Position numbers and translations under genes: made by a program
Source of the DNA: Cyathus striatus
Lineage: Eukaryota; Basidiomycota; Agaricomycetes; Agaricales; Nidulariaceae
DNA length: 64,000 nucleotides
Reading direction: 5' to 3'
NCBI GenBank assembly: GCA_025738555.1
Contig: JAOVFP010000007.1
Location: 4,526,001 to 4,590,000 of the forward strand
Shown here: in pieces, positions 1 through 10,343 of the stretch
Layout: every line of letters begins with the position of its first letter
Numbering within the stretch: the stretch's first letter is position 1
The notes under the pieces: generated by a model
Told to the model about the DNA's origin: nothing
What the model saw: only the letters and a program-made list of their open reading frames with translations
Databases searched by the model: none

Positions 1-379
1 CTTGACTGTTCCTGCTCAAAAGGACTTCAATGCTGCAAGTGCATCTTAAATGGTCATAAATATTTACCATTACATCGTATTGAGGTATATCTTTCATTAT
101 GGAATACCCATGTCCGTGTGTTTCATTAAAATATTTTGCAGACCTGGACAGGTACACACTTTGATCGAATATTACTTCAAGTACTAGGACTTCAGATCCA
201 GCTTGGAAATCACCAAGGAACATGTCCATTCCCTGTTCTGGCATCAACAAACTTTTTAGTTTTTGATATTAATGGAATTCATCCTGTCTCTGTCAATTTT
301 TGTGGCTGCATAACAGCCAATCAGAAGCACATTCAACTCATGCGGGCAAAGTGGTTTCCAACAACAATTTCACGACCTC
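1..379 (+). pseudogene. KDZ transposase, N-terminal (CxC2-like) part, cut by retrotransposon
   Basis: This is the left part of a Kyakuja-Dileera-Zisupton (KDZ) transposase whose start lies before the window. A first exon (1-84) encodes a Cys-rich stretch (CSC, CCKC) ending in LPLHRIE. A short intron (85-141, GT-AG) follows, then an exon with TWTGTHFDRILLQVLGL and FVFDINGIHPVSVNFCGC-like text, which is the CxC2 cysteine-cluster region that precedes the catalytic domain in fungal KDZ proteins. The exon runs to TTISRP and stops at the Ty3 insertion. The same frame resumes at 14039 after one copy of the target duplication. The insertion disrupts the gene. Family assignment is from motif recognition and is strong. 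Confidence 0.88.
375..379. repeat. Target-site duplication of the Ty3 element (left copy)
   Basis: ACCTC at 375-379 reappears at 14034-14038 on the other side of the element. The final A may be shared with the LTR end, so the duplication is 4 bp (CCTC) or 5 bp (ACCTC); 5 bp is usual for Ty3/Gypsy integrases. The identical copies and the in-frame continuation of the KDZ protein show a simple integration with no later rearrangement. Confidence 0.85.
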
Positions 380-1449
380 TAAAGTACCTAGTTTAGCGCA
401 ACGTAGTATAAATTAAAATATATGTAATTTCACTCACACCACGTACGCTCACTAAGAAGGTGCTCGGTGGGTAAGACTCGTATGCAAAATGCTTCCGGGC
501 GAAGTAAAGTAAATGGGGAGGTGTCAAAGACCGACGTTCACGAAGGGAAACGGCTTAGCGAACGCTTTGATGCGCGTTTTGATGCGCGTTCCTTAATCTC
601 GGACTTAGCACGGGCTTATGACTTCTCACTTCGCGTTGCACTTAGAATCTCAAAGCTCACACAAATACTAAAGCACGACGCTAGATGGTATTTCTCGGGG
701 CACAGGAGACTGCCCTCATCCTACTTAACTCTACCTATTAAATATCCTACAAAACTACGGCTAGAGGAACTATACAGTTAATACAAAAGCAGTAATTGCG
801 CATTAGCTAAGCTGTAAAGTAGACATTGTAGACTAGCTATGAGAGTCTGGGATGGACCAGAGTAAATCACGGTTTGACATGCATATGAACGCCAAGAACG
901 CGTCCATATGGGAAGATAACAAAGTACAATAGAATCTGTTCGCAGGTGAGGCGCTCCATACGAAAGTATGATGCCGCGCGCTTTGACGCGTGGAAATGGG
1001 AAACGCTGAATCAGCCTGCCGAGAATGCCGGGTCTCAGACCTAGCCAGGCGCCTATGACGTGCTGATACACAGCGCTGGTACAGCGTGGTTAGATAGCGG
1101 CACTTGCCGTGGGTCTGGTCCTCATGCCTTTTCCTATGACGCGATAACATTGCTTCGATAATCTATTATTAGAATAGACGCGCGCTTAGCTCGATCTCCG
1201 GCCTTACTGGTAATTATCTCTCACCGATGTCGAGAATAAACTCTGACCTCGATGTTTCTATTCTTAGACGCTTTCCTACTTAGGCTAGTAATGTCCCTTA
1301 TTAGCGCGGATCGTTCCGCGCTAGCTAACGGTCCGGGACCTCTACCTTAGCTACTAATTACAACCCAGATATATTGTACCGTTTGTAAGTAGCGCGTAGA
1401 ATATAGAAATAATGTTTTTATAGTAGGTAGAAGTACGCTAGGCGTATTA
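380..1449 (-). repeat. LTR (3' LTR of the minus-strand Ty3 element)
   Basis: This ~1070-bp direct repeat matches 12964-14034 by eye along its whole length, with one visible difference: a CC here is CCC in the other copy near 13900. Its ends are imperfectly inverted (TAA...CCTAG at one end, CTAGG...TTA at the other) instead of the usual TG...CA. Open frames inside it look like chance readings. It would supply the element's transcription terminator. Confidence 0.95.
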
Positions 1450-1457
1450 TCTCCCCC
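1450..1457 (-). other. Polypurine tract next to the 3' LTR
   Basis: On the minus strand GGGGGAGA lies directly against the LTR start (TAATACGCC). A purine run in this position primes plus-strand DNA synthesis in LTR retrotransposons. It also fixes the element's orientation and its LTR boundary. Confidence 0.8.
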
Positions 1458-1691
1458 AACCAATAAATGACTGTCCTCAGTCACCGTCCTTTGTGTACGA
1501 TCGCCGTTCGCACGCCCTAAAACCTAATGTGAAGTCCCCGCCTTATGTTATCTTATCTGGAAAAACTTGAGCTTAAATGGCGACTCGACCTATCGCCGAT
1601 GCCCGCTATTTAATCATGCTAGTATCCCTATGCCTCCCTCAACCCACCGCCTTTCCCTTACTGCTTTTATTACTACTCTGCTTTTTCGATT

Positions 1692-3622
1692 ATGTCTACC
1701 ATTGAGATCTCCCCCGAAGACATGGCGCTATGCAAAGAAATCGCTGCGAAGGCGGCTAACGAAGCAGCTAACGAAGCGGCAGCGCGTGCCTTGACGGAGG
1801 CAATTGCCGAGGTGAAAGCGCGACGTGCTGAAGAGGAAGCGCGCAGGGTTAAAGCTGAGGAGGCTGAGGCAGCGAGGCAAGCTGAGGAAGCTGAGGCTCG
1901 TAAGGTTGCTGAGGCGGAAGAAACTGCGAGGCGCGCTGAGGAAGAAAAGCGGGCTGAAGAAGCTGACGCTGCTAGACGAACTGCCACCGATGCTATGGCC
2001 CAGGCCGAAGCTGAAGCTGAAACCTCCCGCCATTCGCTAACCCCCGCTATGTCCGTTGATCAAGCGCTTTCCCCGGAACTCGATACCGACTTCCCTATGG
2101 CCCTGCCTGAAGACTCTACCCCTCCGTTCTCTACTCTGGATGCGATGACAGCGTCCCCTTCCCCTGCCACTGTTGAAGAAGATGAGCTCGATGGTAAGTT
2201 TGCTCAATGTCTTTTTTTTATTTTATTTTATTTTTCTAACGCCTCTCTCTTATTTTTAGATGATTACATTCCTCCTAGACTTGATTTGTTATCAATGTCT
2301 AGTAAACGAAAGGTCGTCCCTCGACCTACTACTACCTTTGCCCCTGCTTCTAAACGCAGCAAAGTTAGCAGTGTGGAGGTTGTTATTCCTGTGAGCAAAT
2401 TTACCCCCCATCCTGAGCGTAAGTTTTCTTCCTTTTTATATTTTATATTTATTTTCTGACTCGTTTTATTCCAGCTCCCACTCCTTCCGTGGCTGCTAGC
2501 GAACCAGAGCCTGCTTCGGCCTCTGGTTATCATCTCCGTGACCGCTCCACCATGTCTACTCCGGTTTCGACTTCCCGGTACACTCGCTCTTCTCAAGTCG
2601 CTGCCATGGACCCAGCTAAGGCAAAGGCCCATAAATCTTCCAAAGCTTCCAAGGGGTCATCCAGTTCTAAAGCTACTGGTACGAAGACGGCCAAGCGAAC
2701 CCCTGAAGAGATGCCTCAGCTGGTCACGAATGAGCCAATCAATGCCGAACTCTTGAAGGGCAACCTCCTGGAACTGCTCCAGCACTTTGGTGCTCATGCA
2801 TGTACTAACTGCATTTCTCAAGGCCGAGAATGTGTTTTTCGCGGGTTCGGACTCAAATGCGGTGCTTGCGCTTCCGTTTCTACCTCTCATTGTACCTTTT
2901 CGGTTCCTCCTCCCAATGCCGAGTTCGCCTTGTCTATTGCTCATTGCGTCGGCGATTCCTCTATCCTTGGTACATATTTCTTTTTCCTTCTTTTTTATTT
3001 TATTTTCTATATTATTTTATTCACTAACTCCTTTTCTGGTTGCAGGTCTAAACCATGCGTGCCATGCCCTCGACCTTAGTCGTACGCGCGCTTATCGTGC
3101 TTCGTTGGCTGCTGAGTTAGAACAAATCGAGTATGCTCAGAACTGCATTGCTGTGGTTCGTCGGTTGGAGGACATTGCCTTCCTTCATTCCTTCAACCAC
3201 TTGCATGCAGTTCATGGTATTTCCCCTAACTTCACTCCTGACAACCTCGACAATCTTAGGGAGCTAGCTACTGCTCTCGATCCTTGGGTCCCGAACCGTA
3301 GAGATTTCCTTTCTCTTGAGGCCGCCTTGGAGAACGCGCTTTCGCCCTCCACACCTTCAACTTGCGCGCCACTTCCACTGAAGAGATTGCCAACTTCCCC
3401 GATGCTAAAGAAACCGTTGCGATCCGGGACTTTTCTCGTTCCCTGCGTGCTCGCAACCTTAGCGAATTGGGTGGACTCTTCACTAACCGCCAGTTGTACC
3501 CTTTGTCCCTTGAGGACCATCCCAGCGATGCTCCTGGTCCTTCCGGATCCTCTTCTATTAGGGCTACGCGTGAGGGAAATACTGAGCACAAGGTTGATTT
3601 AGATAAGGAGGATGTAGTTTAG
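1692..3622 (+). pseudogene. Antisense accessory gene A of the Ty3 element (coiled-coil plus Cys6 cluster protein)
   Basis: This is a four-exon gene opposite in direction to gag-pol. The exons I read are 1692-2193, 2260-2418, 2475-2969 and 3046-3622; the three introns (GT-AG, 57-76 nt) all interrupt codons in phase 1. Exon 1 encodes a Glu/Ala/Arg-rich segment likely to form a coiled coil. Exon 2 has basic KRK-type patches. Exon 3 carries CTNC...C...CGAC...C, a six-cysteine cluster with spacing CX2CX6CX8CX2CX6C that resembles a small zinc-binding module. Near 3335-3345 the sensible frame shifts by one base, after which the protein continues as TEEIANFPDAKETVAIRDF and ends at 3622. The shift is a one-base loss or an assembly error. 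Function unknown; it is not an env-like protein that I recognise. Confidence 0.7.
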
Positions 3623-4193
3623 TTGCTGTGTAGTTTTTATGGACATTCTGAACATTCGCATGCTTGTACTTGCCCTTATTTTGGGTTTCATAAAATAAAA
3701 TTGCTGTTTCTTGGTCTTACTTGTGTGATTTTTAAGTCATAAGTGTTTCTCAAGAATTTGCGAACTGCTATTTCATGAACTAGCCGTTGCTCAACGAGCT
3801 TCTGAGTGCTTGAAGTCATATTGATGCGCACTTTTTGATGCGTGATGCGTCTTATCCCGCCGAGTGATGCCGAAATTAAAGATCTCATCTCGGAGTTATA
3901 GTGGACTTTCCATATACATCCGCGTAGATTATGCACGTGTCGTGATTGACTTCATCACTATCTTTCTAAACTCGTTGCGCCTAGCGTACTGTTCATGCGA
4001 TTTCAAAATTTCAGCTCCGTGAGCCTACTCTCTCCCCCCCTCCAACAATAAAAGCCGTCCTCGGCGTACTTGCCGGGCAATGTGCTAGCTATCAGAAGTC
4101 ATGAACAGTGCGATACACGTTTTGTCTAGACACTGATCTCAATTTTAGTAATTAGCTTATGTCTTCTTTCGCGTATAGCTCGCTGTTGGATGG
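3623..4193. other. Spacer between the two antisense genes
   Basis: About 570 bases with no convincing coding sequence. The early part, including an AATAAA-like run near 3690-3700, could be the 3' end of gene A. The rest would be the upstream region of gene B. Confidence 0.4.
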
Positions 4194-4200
4194 TATAAAA
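4194..4200 (+). promoter_or_regulatory. TATA box upstream of antisense gene B
   Basis: TATAAAA lies about 100 bases upstream of the ATG at 4301, between two accessory genes inside the retrotransposon. If used, it would give gene B its own promoter on the strand opposite to the LTR promoter. This is an inference from motif and position only. Confidence 0.45.
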
Positions 4201-4300
4201 ACCCTGCAATTTCCTCGCTGGTCTTCAGCATTCCTGTTACCGTTCTCTCCTATTTTCCTGCTTACTTCCCACTTTTCCACTCTACTTTTTCGTCACCGTA

Positions 4301-5590
4301 ATGGCCGACAATTTCCCATCTGAAGCCGCATTTCTTGACGCCGCTCGTGGTTTACGCACGAAGACGGGGCACTGGCAAGCCCAGCGCGACACGATGTCTA
4401 GCGTCCAACCGTACTGAGTTACGCAAGGAGGCCGCTACGCTCGTAAGTGTTCACTTTACTATTGTACCGGTTGCTAGCTAATCGTACCTCTTTTCTAGGA
4501 AATGATGTTAGAATATGCCGAGGTTTTCCCTGCAATGCTCGAACACTCCGTCGTTGAGGAGGTCGTGAGAAAGACCCGTTCGCTCTATATTTTTCTCGAG
4601 AACAGGTACAAATTGGCGAAGCCGGCGGGCCTCTTTGCTCTCCTTGAGCAGGCTTGGACTGTAATTGAGCCAAGGGTCCGTGCTGCTGAGGCTATTGCCG
4701 CCATTCTCATTCCCGACATCATTCCTGCTCCAACTGCGCCACCTGCGACACCTGTTACCTCTCGTCGTCCCGTAAGTTATCCTAGCTAACACTTTTTGTA
4801 TTTTATTAACCAAGATCTCGTTAGATTTCCAGCAAGGGTTCCGACGTTGTTGCCGATGTGGATGATGATAAGGGTACGCACGTGACCAGTACGACTTCTC
4901 CAACTTCCTCTGTCGTTGACGCTGAGGTATCGTAGCTCGACTTTCTACGCGACAGAAGCATACTAACCCTCGTGTTCGTAACTTAACTAAGCGCTTCAAT
5001 GCAATGGAGGTTGACGACGAGGCCAAAGCATCTGTGAGTTATTTTTAAAGTTTCTTATCAAATGAAAATTTAATTTAATAACTCCAGTCTTCTACTCGCC
5101 CGGAGGCGGTGAAATTATCTTTCGACGCGATCCCCAATCTTGATCGCAATAGTCCCGCTTATCGTCAAGCTGAGCGCCTTCGTAAAGGGAAGCATCCCAA
5201 AACTGACAAAGATGAGGGTTCTCGCAAGCGCCCTCGCTTGGTGCTTCCTCTTCCTCGTACGTATCCGTCTTTTACTTAGCTTATCCATTTCTAACCACTT
5301 TACTGTCCTTAGGTACCCCCTCCGAGTGTCTTACTTTTGCTCGGTCCGTGATGGACCACCTGCTGAGCCTAAATAGGATTGATCAGGTGCCCGTGCCTTC
5401 CCATTTGATGGGGATGCACCGGGCCGAGACTCTGATGTGCACGGCTCAAAGCATTCAGCAGCTTTACAAGACCTTCATTGACACCAACGCGGATATCGAG
5501 AGATACCTTCGGTACTCTGACGCTCGTGGTTCCTCTGGTAAGCTTTGACTCCCGTTATCTATTTATAAATCACTAGTAACTTCTATTGAT
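4301..5590 (+). pseudogene. Antisense accessory gene B of the Ty3 element, multi-exon, frameshifted
   Basis: It starts with MADNFPSEAAFLDAARGLR at 4301. The following exons read as real protein (LRKEAATL; 4499-4771 with EYAEVFPAMLEHSVVEEVV and LFALLEQAWTVIEPRV; 4825 onward with VVADVDDDKG; RQKHTNPRVRNLTKRF; RPEAVKLSFDAIPNLDR; then SVMDHLLSLNRID to 5548). They are joined by at least five GT-AG introns of about 50-60 nt. Two frame offsets are needed: one extra base near 4362 and one missing base near 4915. The protein is charged with no transmembrane segment or known motif. It is unrelated to gag, pol or gene A as far as I can see. Function unknown. Confidence 0.6.
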
Positions 5591-5774
5591 TTATTTATAG
5601 ATTAAGTTGTACCTGTGACTAGCTAAGGGACTTAGACGCGAATAGGGACTGTTATGGGCGAGGACACTGTATGGTAACGGTAGAATAGGCTTGTAGCACG
5701 ATCCCCGCACATGTAGCATCCCCCCCTCGAACTTTTTATATGATATTTGTGATTATGCCGCGCTCTTTCCTTTG

Positions 5775-7571
5775 TTAATCTGAGTCTTCCGAGTTTGGTA
5801 TAACCTCATCAAATATATCCGGTCCCATTTCGCTAGAAGATTCGCTTTCACGCGCTTTCAGACGGATTTTTCGGAAATGTAAGTCCTCCTGAATTTTAGA
5901 CGGTGTTTCGTCTTCTTCTTCAGATAACATGGTTTCCAAAAGTTCGGGTGTCAACCCAATTAACTTTTGTACTTCCTCTGAGAACTCTATTCTTTTCCTA
6001 GCTAGATACGGTATTACTCGTAATCTAGCTACCTTATTTTGTAATATCGCCCCATTCATTTCACAGAGAATATAACTACCCCCTTTTGAACGTGATACCA
6101 CAACATAAGGTCCGTTGTACCTGACTTGATTCTTCAAATTCGAAAGCTTCCCTATTTTTGGACTTCGTACAAGCACAAGATCTCCTGGACTAAAGATCCA
6201 TTCCTTGACTTTGTGTTGCACATCTTGTTCCATCTTAGCTAATCGCCTTATCTTTTCCTTAGTTACCCTATTCCTCATATCTTCGACATGTTGCGCATGT
6301 TTAGCTAAAGCCCTCGCTCGTAGACCAATTAAATCGCTTGTAGACATAAGTCCATCCGGCGCTGGTATAAACCAAGTAGCTTCTTGCAAATCCAAAGGTA
6401 ACACCGGGTGTTGTCCAGTAATTATAAAATACGGAGAACAACCAAATCGTTTCCTAGCGGTCATACGATCGGCCCACAGAACATGCGGCAAAAACCAGTA
6501 CCATTTAGATAAATCTGGTTCTGAACTTTTTACAAGCATCTGTCACAGATCCCAATGGGGTCGTTCGATAGTTCCGTTCGCTCTCGAGTTATAAGGGGAT
6601 ATGGATATTCCAGTTATGTTGTATTTTTCCCTTAACCACTTAACTGCTCGTAAGAACGCGGTTCCGTTATCCGTTACAATTTTCTGAATACACCCCCATC
6701 TACATATGATGTCTTCAAACAGCCATTCTCCAATAGCGCGCGCATTTTCGTTCCTGATTGCTTTAGCTTCTGCCCATGATGACAAAGCACAGCGACCGTG
6801 AACAATATATTTACACTGATTAGATTTGTTTGTAGACATGTTTAATACATCGGTATGTAATATTTGAAAGATCGACGGGGTTTCTGTAAGGACTGGCATT
6901 GTCTCAAACAATTGTTTCTGTCGTTTCTGACAAATATGACAGGTAGCTATGTACCATTGTACATCGTTAGAGACCTGTGGCCACCAAAATCTATGTGTTA
7001 ATAGTTCCGTGGTCGCAAATACCCCGCGATGTCCTAAAGTATCATGTGCCGCCTTCATCATATACATGCGCTCTTCCTTTTCTACAAACAACTTATGTTG
7101 TCCTTCCTCATCCTTGTAATACAACTTACCATTACGCAATAAAAACCTGCTAGCTAACTCATAGTTTCGTTTGTCCTCCTTAGTCCACTCACTACTTTCA
7201 GACTTTGGATTTGCTAAGAGTTCGCGCATGCTTTCTATGCGTTGATCCATAAATCGCGCTTGTTCCTTACGGTGATCTTCTGAATACGACGCCCTTAATT
7301 CAGGGTCATCTTTCAGGGTTGGGTCAGGTACTACTGGGACTTGTACGAATTGCTGCAGATATGTTCGCTGAGCCGGAGCACATTTATCAGAATTTATTAT
7401 CTGTTGTCTGATTTCCTGTTCTTTACGATATTCTTCCTTAGCCATATTTAGCTCATCCTTAAACGAATCAATGTCCTCGGCGATATCATACAGAAATCCT
7501 GTTCTATCGTCGATCTCATCGTAAAATTCTTCAAGCTTCAATGGGTCAGGATCACCGTCTCTGGCTTTCAT
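5775..7571 (-). pseudogene. Ty3 integrase, interrupted by one in-frame TGA
   Basis: The integrase frame opens at 7571 with a start that overlaps the RT stop (ATGA). It shows an HHCC zinc domain (HDTLGHRG ... CHICQKRQ) and a catalytic core with D in LHTDVLNM, D in VTDNGTAF and E in ANGTIERPH, about 35 residues after the second D. After an in-frame TGA at 6543-6545 the same frame continues (FLPHVLWADRMTARKRFG), and a GPY/F-like module (YNGPYVVVSR) lies in the C-terminal part, ending at 5775. The TGA sits where the family normally has Arg, so CGA to TGA is the likely change. The product integrates the cDNA; this copy probably cannot make it full length. Confidence 0.92.
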
Positions 7572-9541
7572 ATATTGTATCGGCTTTTCATCGTCCTCAG
7601 ATTCATCCGTAAAGACCCAGTCTGTTCGATCCCCGGTACATACCTTCGCCTAGATAGACCATCCGGCCCAAATGTCTTCCCAGCTTTATGTACTAGCGTA
7701 AAGAAGAAATTTGTACGAATATAATCTACCCATCTATTTGTAGTGGCGTTTGGCATTCCCCCTGGATTATTCAACATCCCATGCAAATATTTCGCATCAG
7801 TTTCAACAACTAAATTACGACATCCTCGCAATAGGTACTGTTCTTCTTCCAGAACCATGCGTAACCCTAACAATTCTCGTTTCGGTTGTGAATAGCGACT
7901 TTGACGTCTAGTTAAAGTCTTTGATCCAAAGCGAACGTACCAGATCTTGGAAGGATCTACTTCGTCCCTTTGATAGATCAACCAACCCGCGGCTATGTAA
8001 GATGTATCCACGGCTAGCACTAACGGTTGACTACTCTTATAATCCGGAGTCCGAATTGGTAGATAGTTCCACACAGCTTGTTTAAGATCGTCCATAGACT
8101 TCTGTTCTAAATCTTCCCATTTGAATTCTACGTTCTTCTTTAATAATTCATAAAGAGGCGCGGCTAACTCAACGAACTTAGGAATATTTAAACGCGCTTG
8201 TACGGCGGTACCTAAGAAACCTCTAACCTCCGTTGTATTTCTACAGGGTCCCCAATTCATAACGGAATCAATCGTATGCTTAGTCGGCTTACGTCCTAGG
8301 TAAGAACATCTATGTCCTACCACTGTGAACTCATCCGCACATACAATCGACTTCTTTCCGGAGAAAGTTCCTCCCACATATCCCATACGCTGTAGAACTC
8401 TATTTACGCCTTGGAAATATTCCCAAATAAAGCGTCTGATTCCCGGATTCTCAGGAATCATCTCATAGGTTCCATCTGGTCTCTCATACCTTGTTTTTCC
8501 TCCCCTCATAGGCACATCGTCAATAAATGGCTTAGTGAACTCAGGGATTTCGTCTCTCAAGATATAAGTGACATCGTCATGGAAAATGGCTACTGAATTC
8601 GTCCATCCCATAGGTAAGGTAACTAATCTTAAAGCTCCAAACGGTGTTTGGAACGTTGTAAGATCCCGCGATTCCTCATCCAATAACCTTTCATCATATC
8701 CTACGTACAGATCTAAGATTCCCCCACAGGCACGCCCAGCGAAATGGTTAGCTAACTCCTCAGTTGCCGGCGGCAATCCCGAGTGCGCTATAGTAACTTT
8801 GTTTAGGGGTTCCAGACTATGTACTAGACGAAGACTTTTACCATCTTTCTTAATTACGCAAAACCACTTAGATCTATACGAAGAGTTTGATTGTTCGTAT
8901 ATACCGCCGTCTAGCTTAGCTTTTATGATGGCACAGACCTCGTCATGTATAGCTGGTGGAATAGGTATCGGTTTTTCTACCCATGGTACATGAGGTACAG
9001 TTGGTATTTTCACGGGGGGAAAATACTCCTCCTTAAACCGACCCTTTTCTGATTCCTCCCAAGCAAAAGCCATTTCGTGTTCCTTAAGCATCCAATGCAT
9101 TAGCTTACGCTCCTCTGGTAACATAAATTCCTCCGTATGTGCCTTATCGATATATTCTTTCCGATCTTGAGTATATCTAATGCCTGGCTCATATTCTGGC
9201 GGCTTAGTTGGTAATTTAGGTAACGTAGCTAAGGGATCTCCTATGATCTCACGCTTGATATAAAACTCCTTAGGGAGTTCCGCTAATACTGGTTTGACTT
9301 TCTTCGCAACAGGTTTATATTTCTTTCCTGCGAATACATGTCGTACCGACTTCTTCTTGGTGGGCACGGATTTCTTGACTATGTCATGGAAATTTACTAC
9401 CCACCCATCTCCTTCCTTTCCTTCGCCTAGTCGTTGATTTAAATGTATATTTAACAACTGCGAAGCTTTCTCTTCCTTAATTTCACCGTGCTGTACTTGA
9501 GCCTGCAAGTATGCGTAGGTTAACTCGTCTCCTGGAAATTT
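7568..9541 (-). CDS. Ty3 reverse transcriptase and RNase H
   Basis: The frame is open from KFPGDEL (about 9541) to a stop at 7568. RT motifs are ILDLYVGYD, FGALRLVTLPMGW and the catalytic FIDD (a variant of YxDD). RNase H follows with its acidic residues in AVDTS, KRELLGL, ETDAKYL and GPDGLSR. All catalytic residues are present. No ATG begins this frame; it would be read by frameshifting from the protease frame, and a small open segment in a third frame (GFDELMKNQGEF) lies in between. The enzyme copies the element RNA into DNA and degrades the RNA strand. Confidence 0.93.
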   Translation of the reverse strand, partial: KFPGDELTYAYLQAQVQHGEIKEEKASQLLNIHLNQRLGEGKEGDGWVVNFHDIVKKSVPTKKKSVRHVFAGKKYKPVAKKVKPVLAELPKEFYIKREIIGDPLATLPKLPTKPPEYEPGIRYTQDRKEYIDKAHTEEFMLPEERKLMHWMLKEHEMAFAWEESEKGRFKEEYFPPVKIPTVPHVPWVEKPIPIPPAIHDEVCAIIKAKLDGGIYEQSNSSYRSKWFCVIKKDGKSLRLVHSLEPLNKVTIAHSGLPPATEELANHFAGRACGGILDLYVGYDERLLDEESRDLTTFQTPFGALRLVTLPMGWTNSVAIFHDDVTYILRDEIPEFTKPFIDDVPMRGGKTRYERPDGTYEMIPENPGIRRFIWEYFQGVNRVLQRMGYVGGTFSGKKSIVCADEFTVVGHRCSYLGRKPTKHTIDSVMNWGPCRNTTEVRGFLGTAVQARLNIPKFVELAAPLYELLKKNVEFKWEDLEQKSMDDLKQAVWNYLPIRTPDYKSSQPLVLAVDTSYIAAGWLIYQRDEVDPSKIWYVRFGSKTLTRRQSRYSQPKRELLGLRMVLEEEQYLLRGCRNLVVETDAKYLHGMLNNPGGMPNATTNRWVDYIRTNFFFTLVHKAGKTFGPDGLSRRRYVPGIEQTGSLRMNLRTMKSRYNI

Positions 9542-9632
9542 TTGGTATTTTCTGGCATATACATACTATCTACTTTTAACTTTCCAAATCCATCTTCTGA
9601 CACCACTACTGCGAACTCTCCCTGATTTTTCA

Positions 9633-10343
9633 TCAGCTCATCGAATCCCGAAAATGCGACTCCTCTTGAACTACTGTCCGGCGTTTACCTCTAGCGTGCG
9701 TGGGAATGACCGTGCGCGCTCCCGTTTCTGGGGACGTCAACGTTATCATAGTTCTCCCATCTGTAGAAGTAACTACGTGACTAGCCGTAAGTACATCAAA
9801 AGGTCGCCCCAATAACATTTGGTACGGTGGTGACGGCAAAATATGAACTTGTAAATACAGGGTTAGCTCACCCAAACTTAAGGGTACGTCCCTAGCTAAT
9901 CCACAGGTTTGTTCTAAACCCCCATTCGCGCTTTGCATAGTTAAGCACGCGTCTGGGTCCCATTGGAGTCCGCATTTCTCAGCTAATGTTCTGCTCATAG
10001 TAACTATTTGCGAACCACTATCTAAAAGTGCATCTTCCACCAATGTGCCGTTTATCTTCCCTGAGATCGCCCTTAGCGCTTCCGTATCCCTTGCAACAAA
10101 TACACGACGCGCTCTTTCTTCCAGAGAAAAAGTGTGCAGGTACTGCGTGATCGGGTCTGACACTACCCATCCTTTTTCACTCTTACTAATCGACGGGTTT
10201 GGAAGCTCCTTATCTTCAACATAGATCCATTGAAAACTTGGTTTGCCTGGAGCCTCGTCGTCCGTAACTTCTTCGATCCTAGCTGCAGGCCTCTCATTAG
10301 CTAACTTATATTTATCATACGCGCTATTCTTAGCTAGCGGCAT
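9633..10343 (-). CDS. Ty3 aspartic protease domain
   Basis: The frame contains ALLDSGSQIVTMS, the DSG active-site loop of retroviral-type pepsin-fold proteases, and PPYQMLLGRPF, the LLG/GRPF segment typical of Ty3 protease. An upstream segment (MPLAKNSAYDKYKLANERP) links it to the frame ending at 10334. It would cleave the Gag-Pol polyprotein. The frame starts one base offset from the preceding open segment (10334 to about 10868) and ends at a stop at 9633, after which the reading continues one base offset. Confidence 0.88.
   Translation of the reverse strand: MPLAKNSAYDKYKLANERPAARIEEVTDDEAPGKPSFQWIYVEDKELPNPSISKSEKGWVVSDPITQYLHTFSLEERARRVFVARDTEALRAISGKINGTLVEDALLDSGSQIVTMSRTLAEKCGLQWDPDACLTMQSANGGLEQTCGLARDVPLSLGELTLYLQVHILPSPPYQMLLGRPFDVLTASHVVTSTDGRTMITLTSPETGARTVIPTHARGKRRTVVQEESHFRDSMS

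Noticed and set aside
467..1150. Open frames inside the LTR, repeated at 13051-13734
   Set aside because: They occur in both LTRs simply because the LTRs are identical. They overlap on both strands and resemble no protein family.
1692..5590. Envelope-like gene of an errantivirus type
   Set aside because: The two extra genes are antisense and contain no signal peptide, furin-like site or transmembrane anchor.
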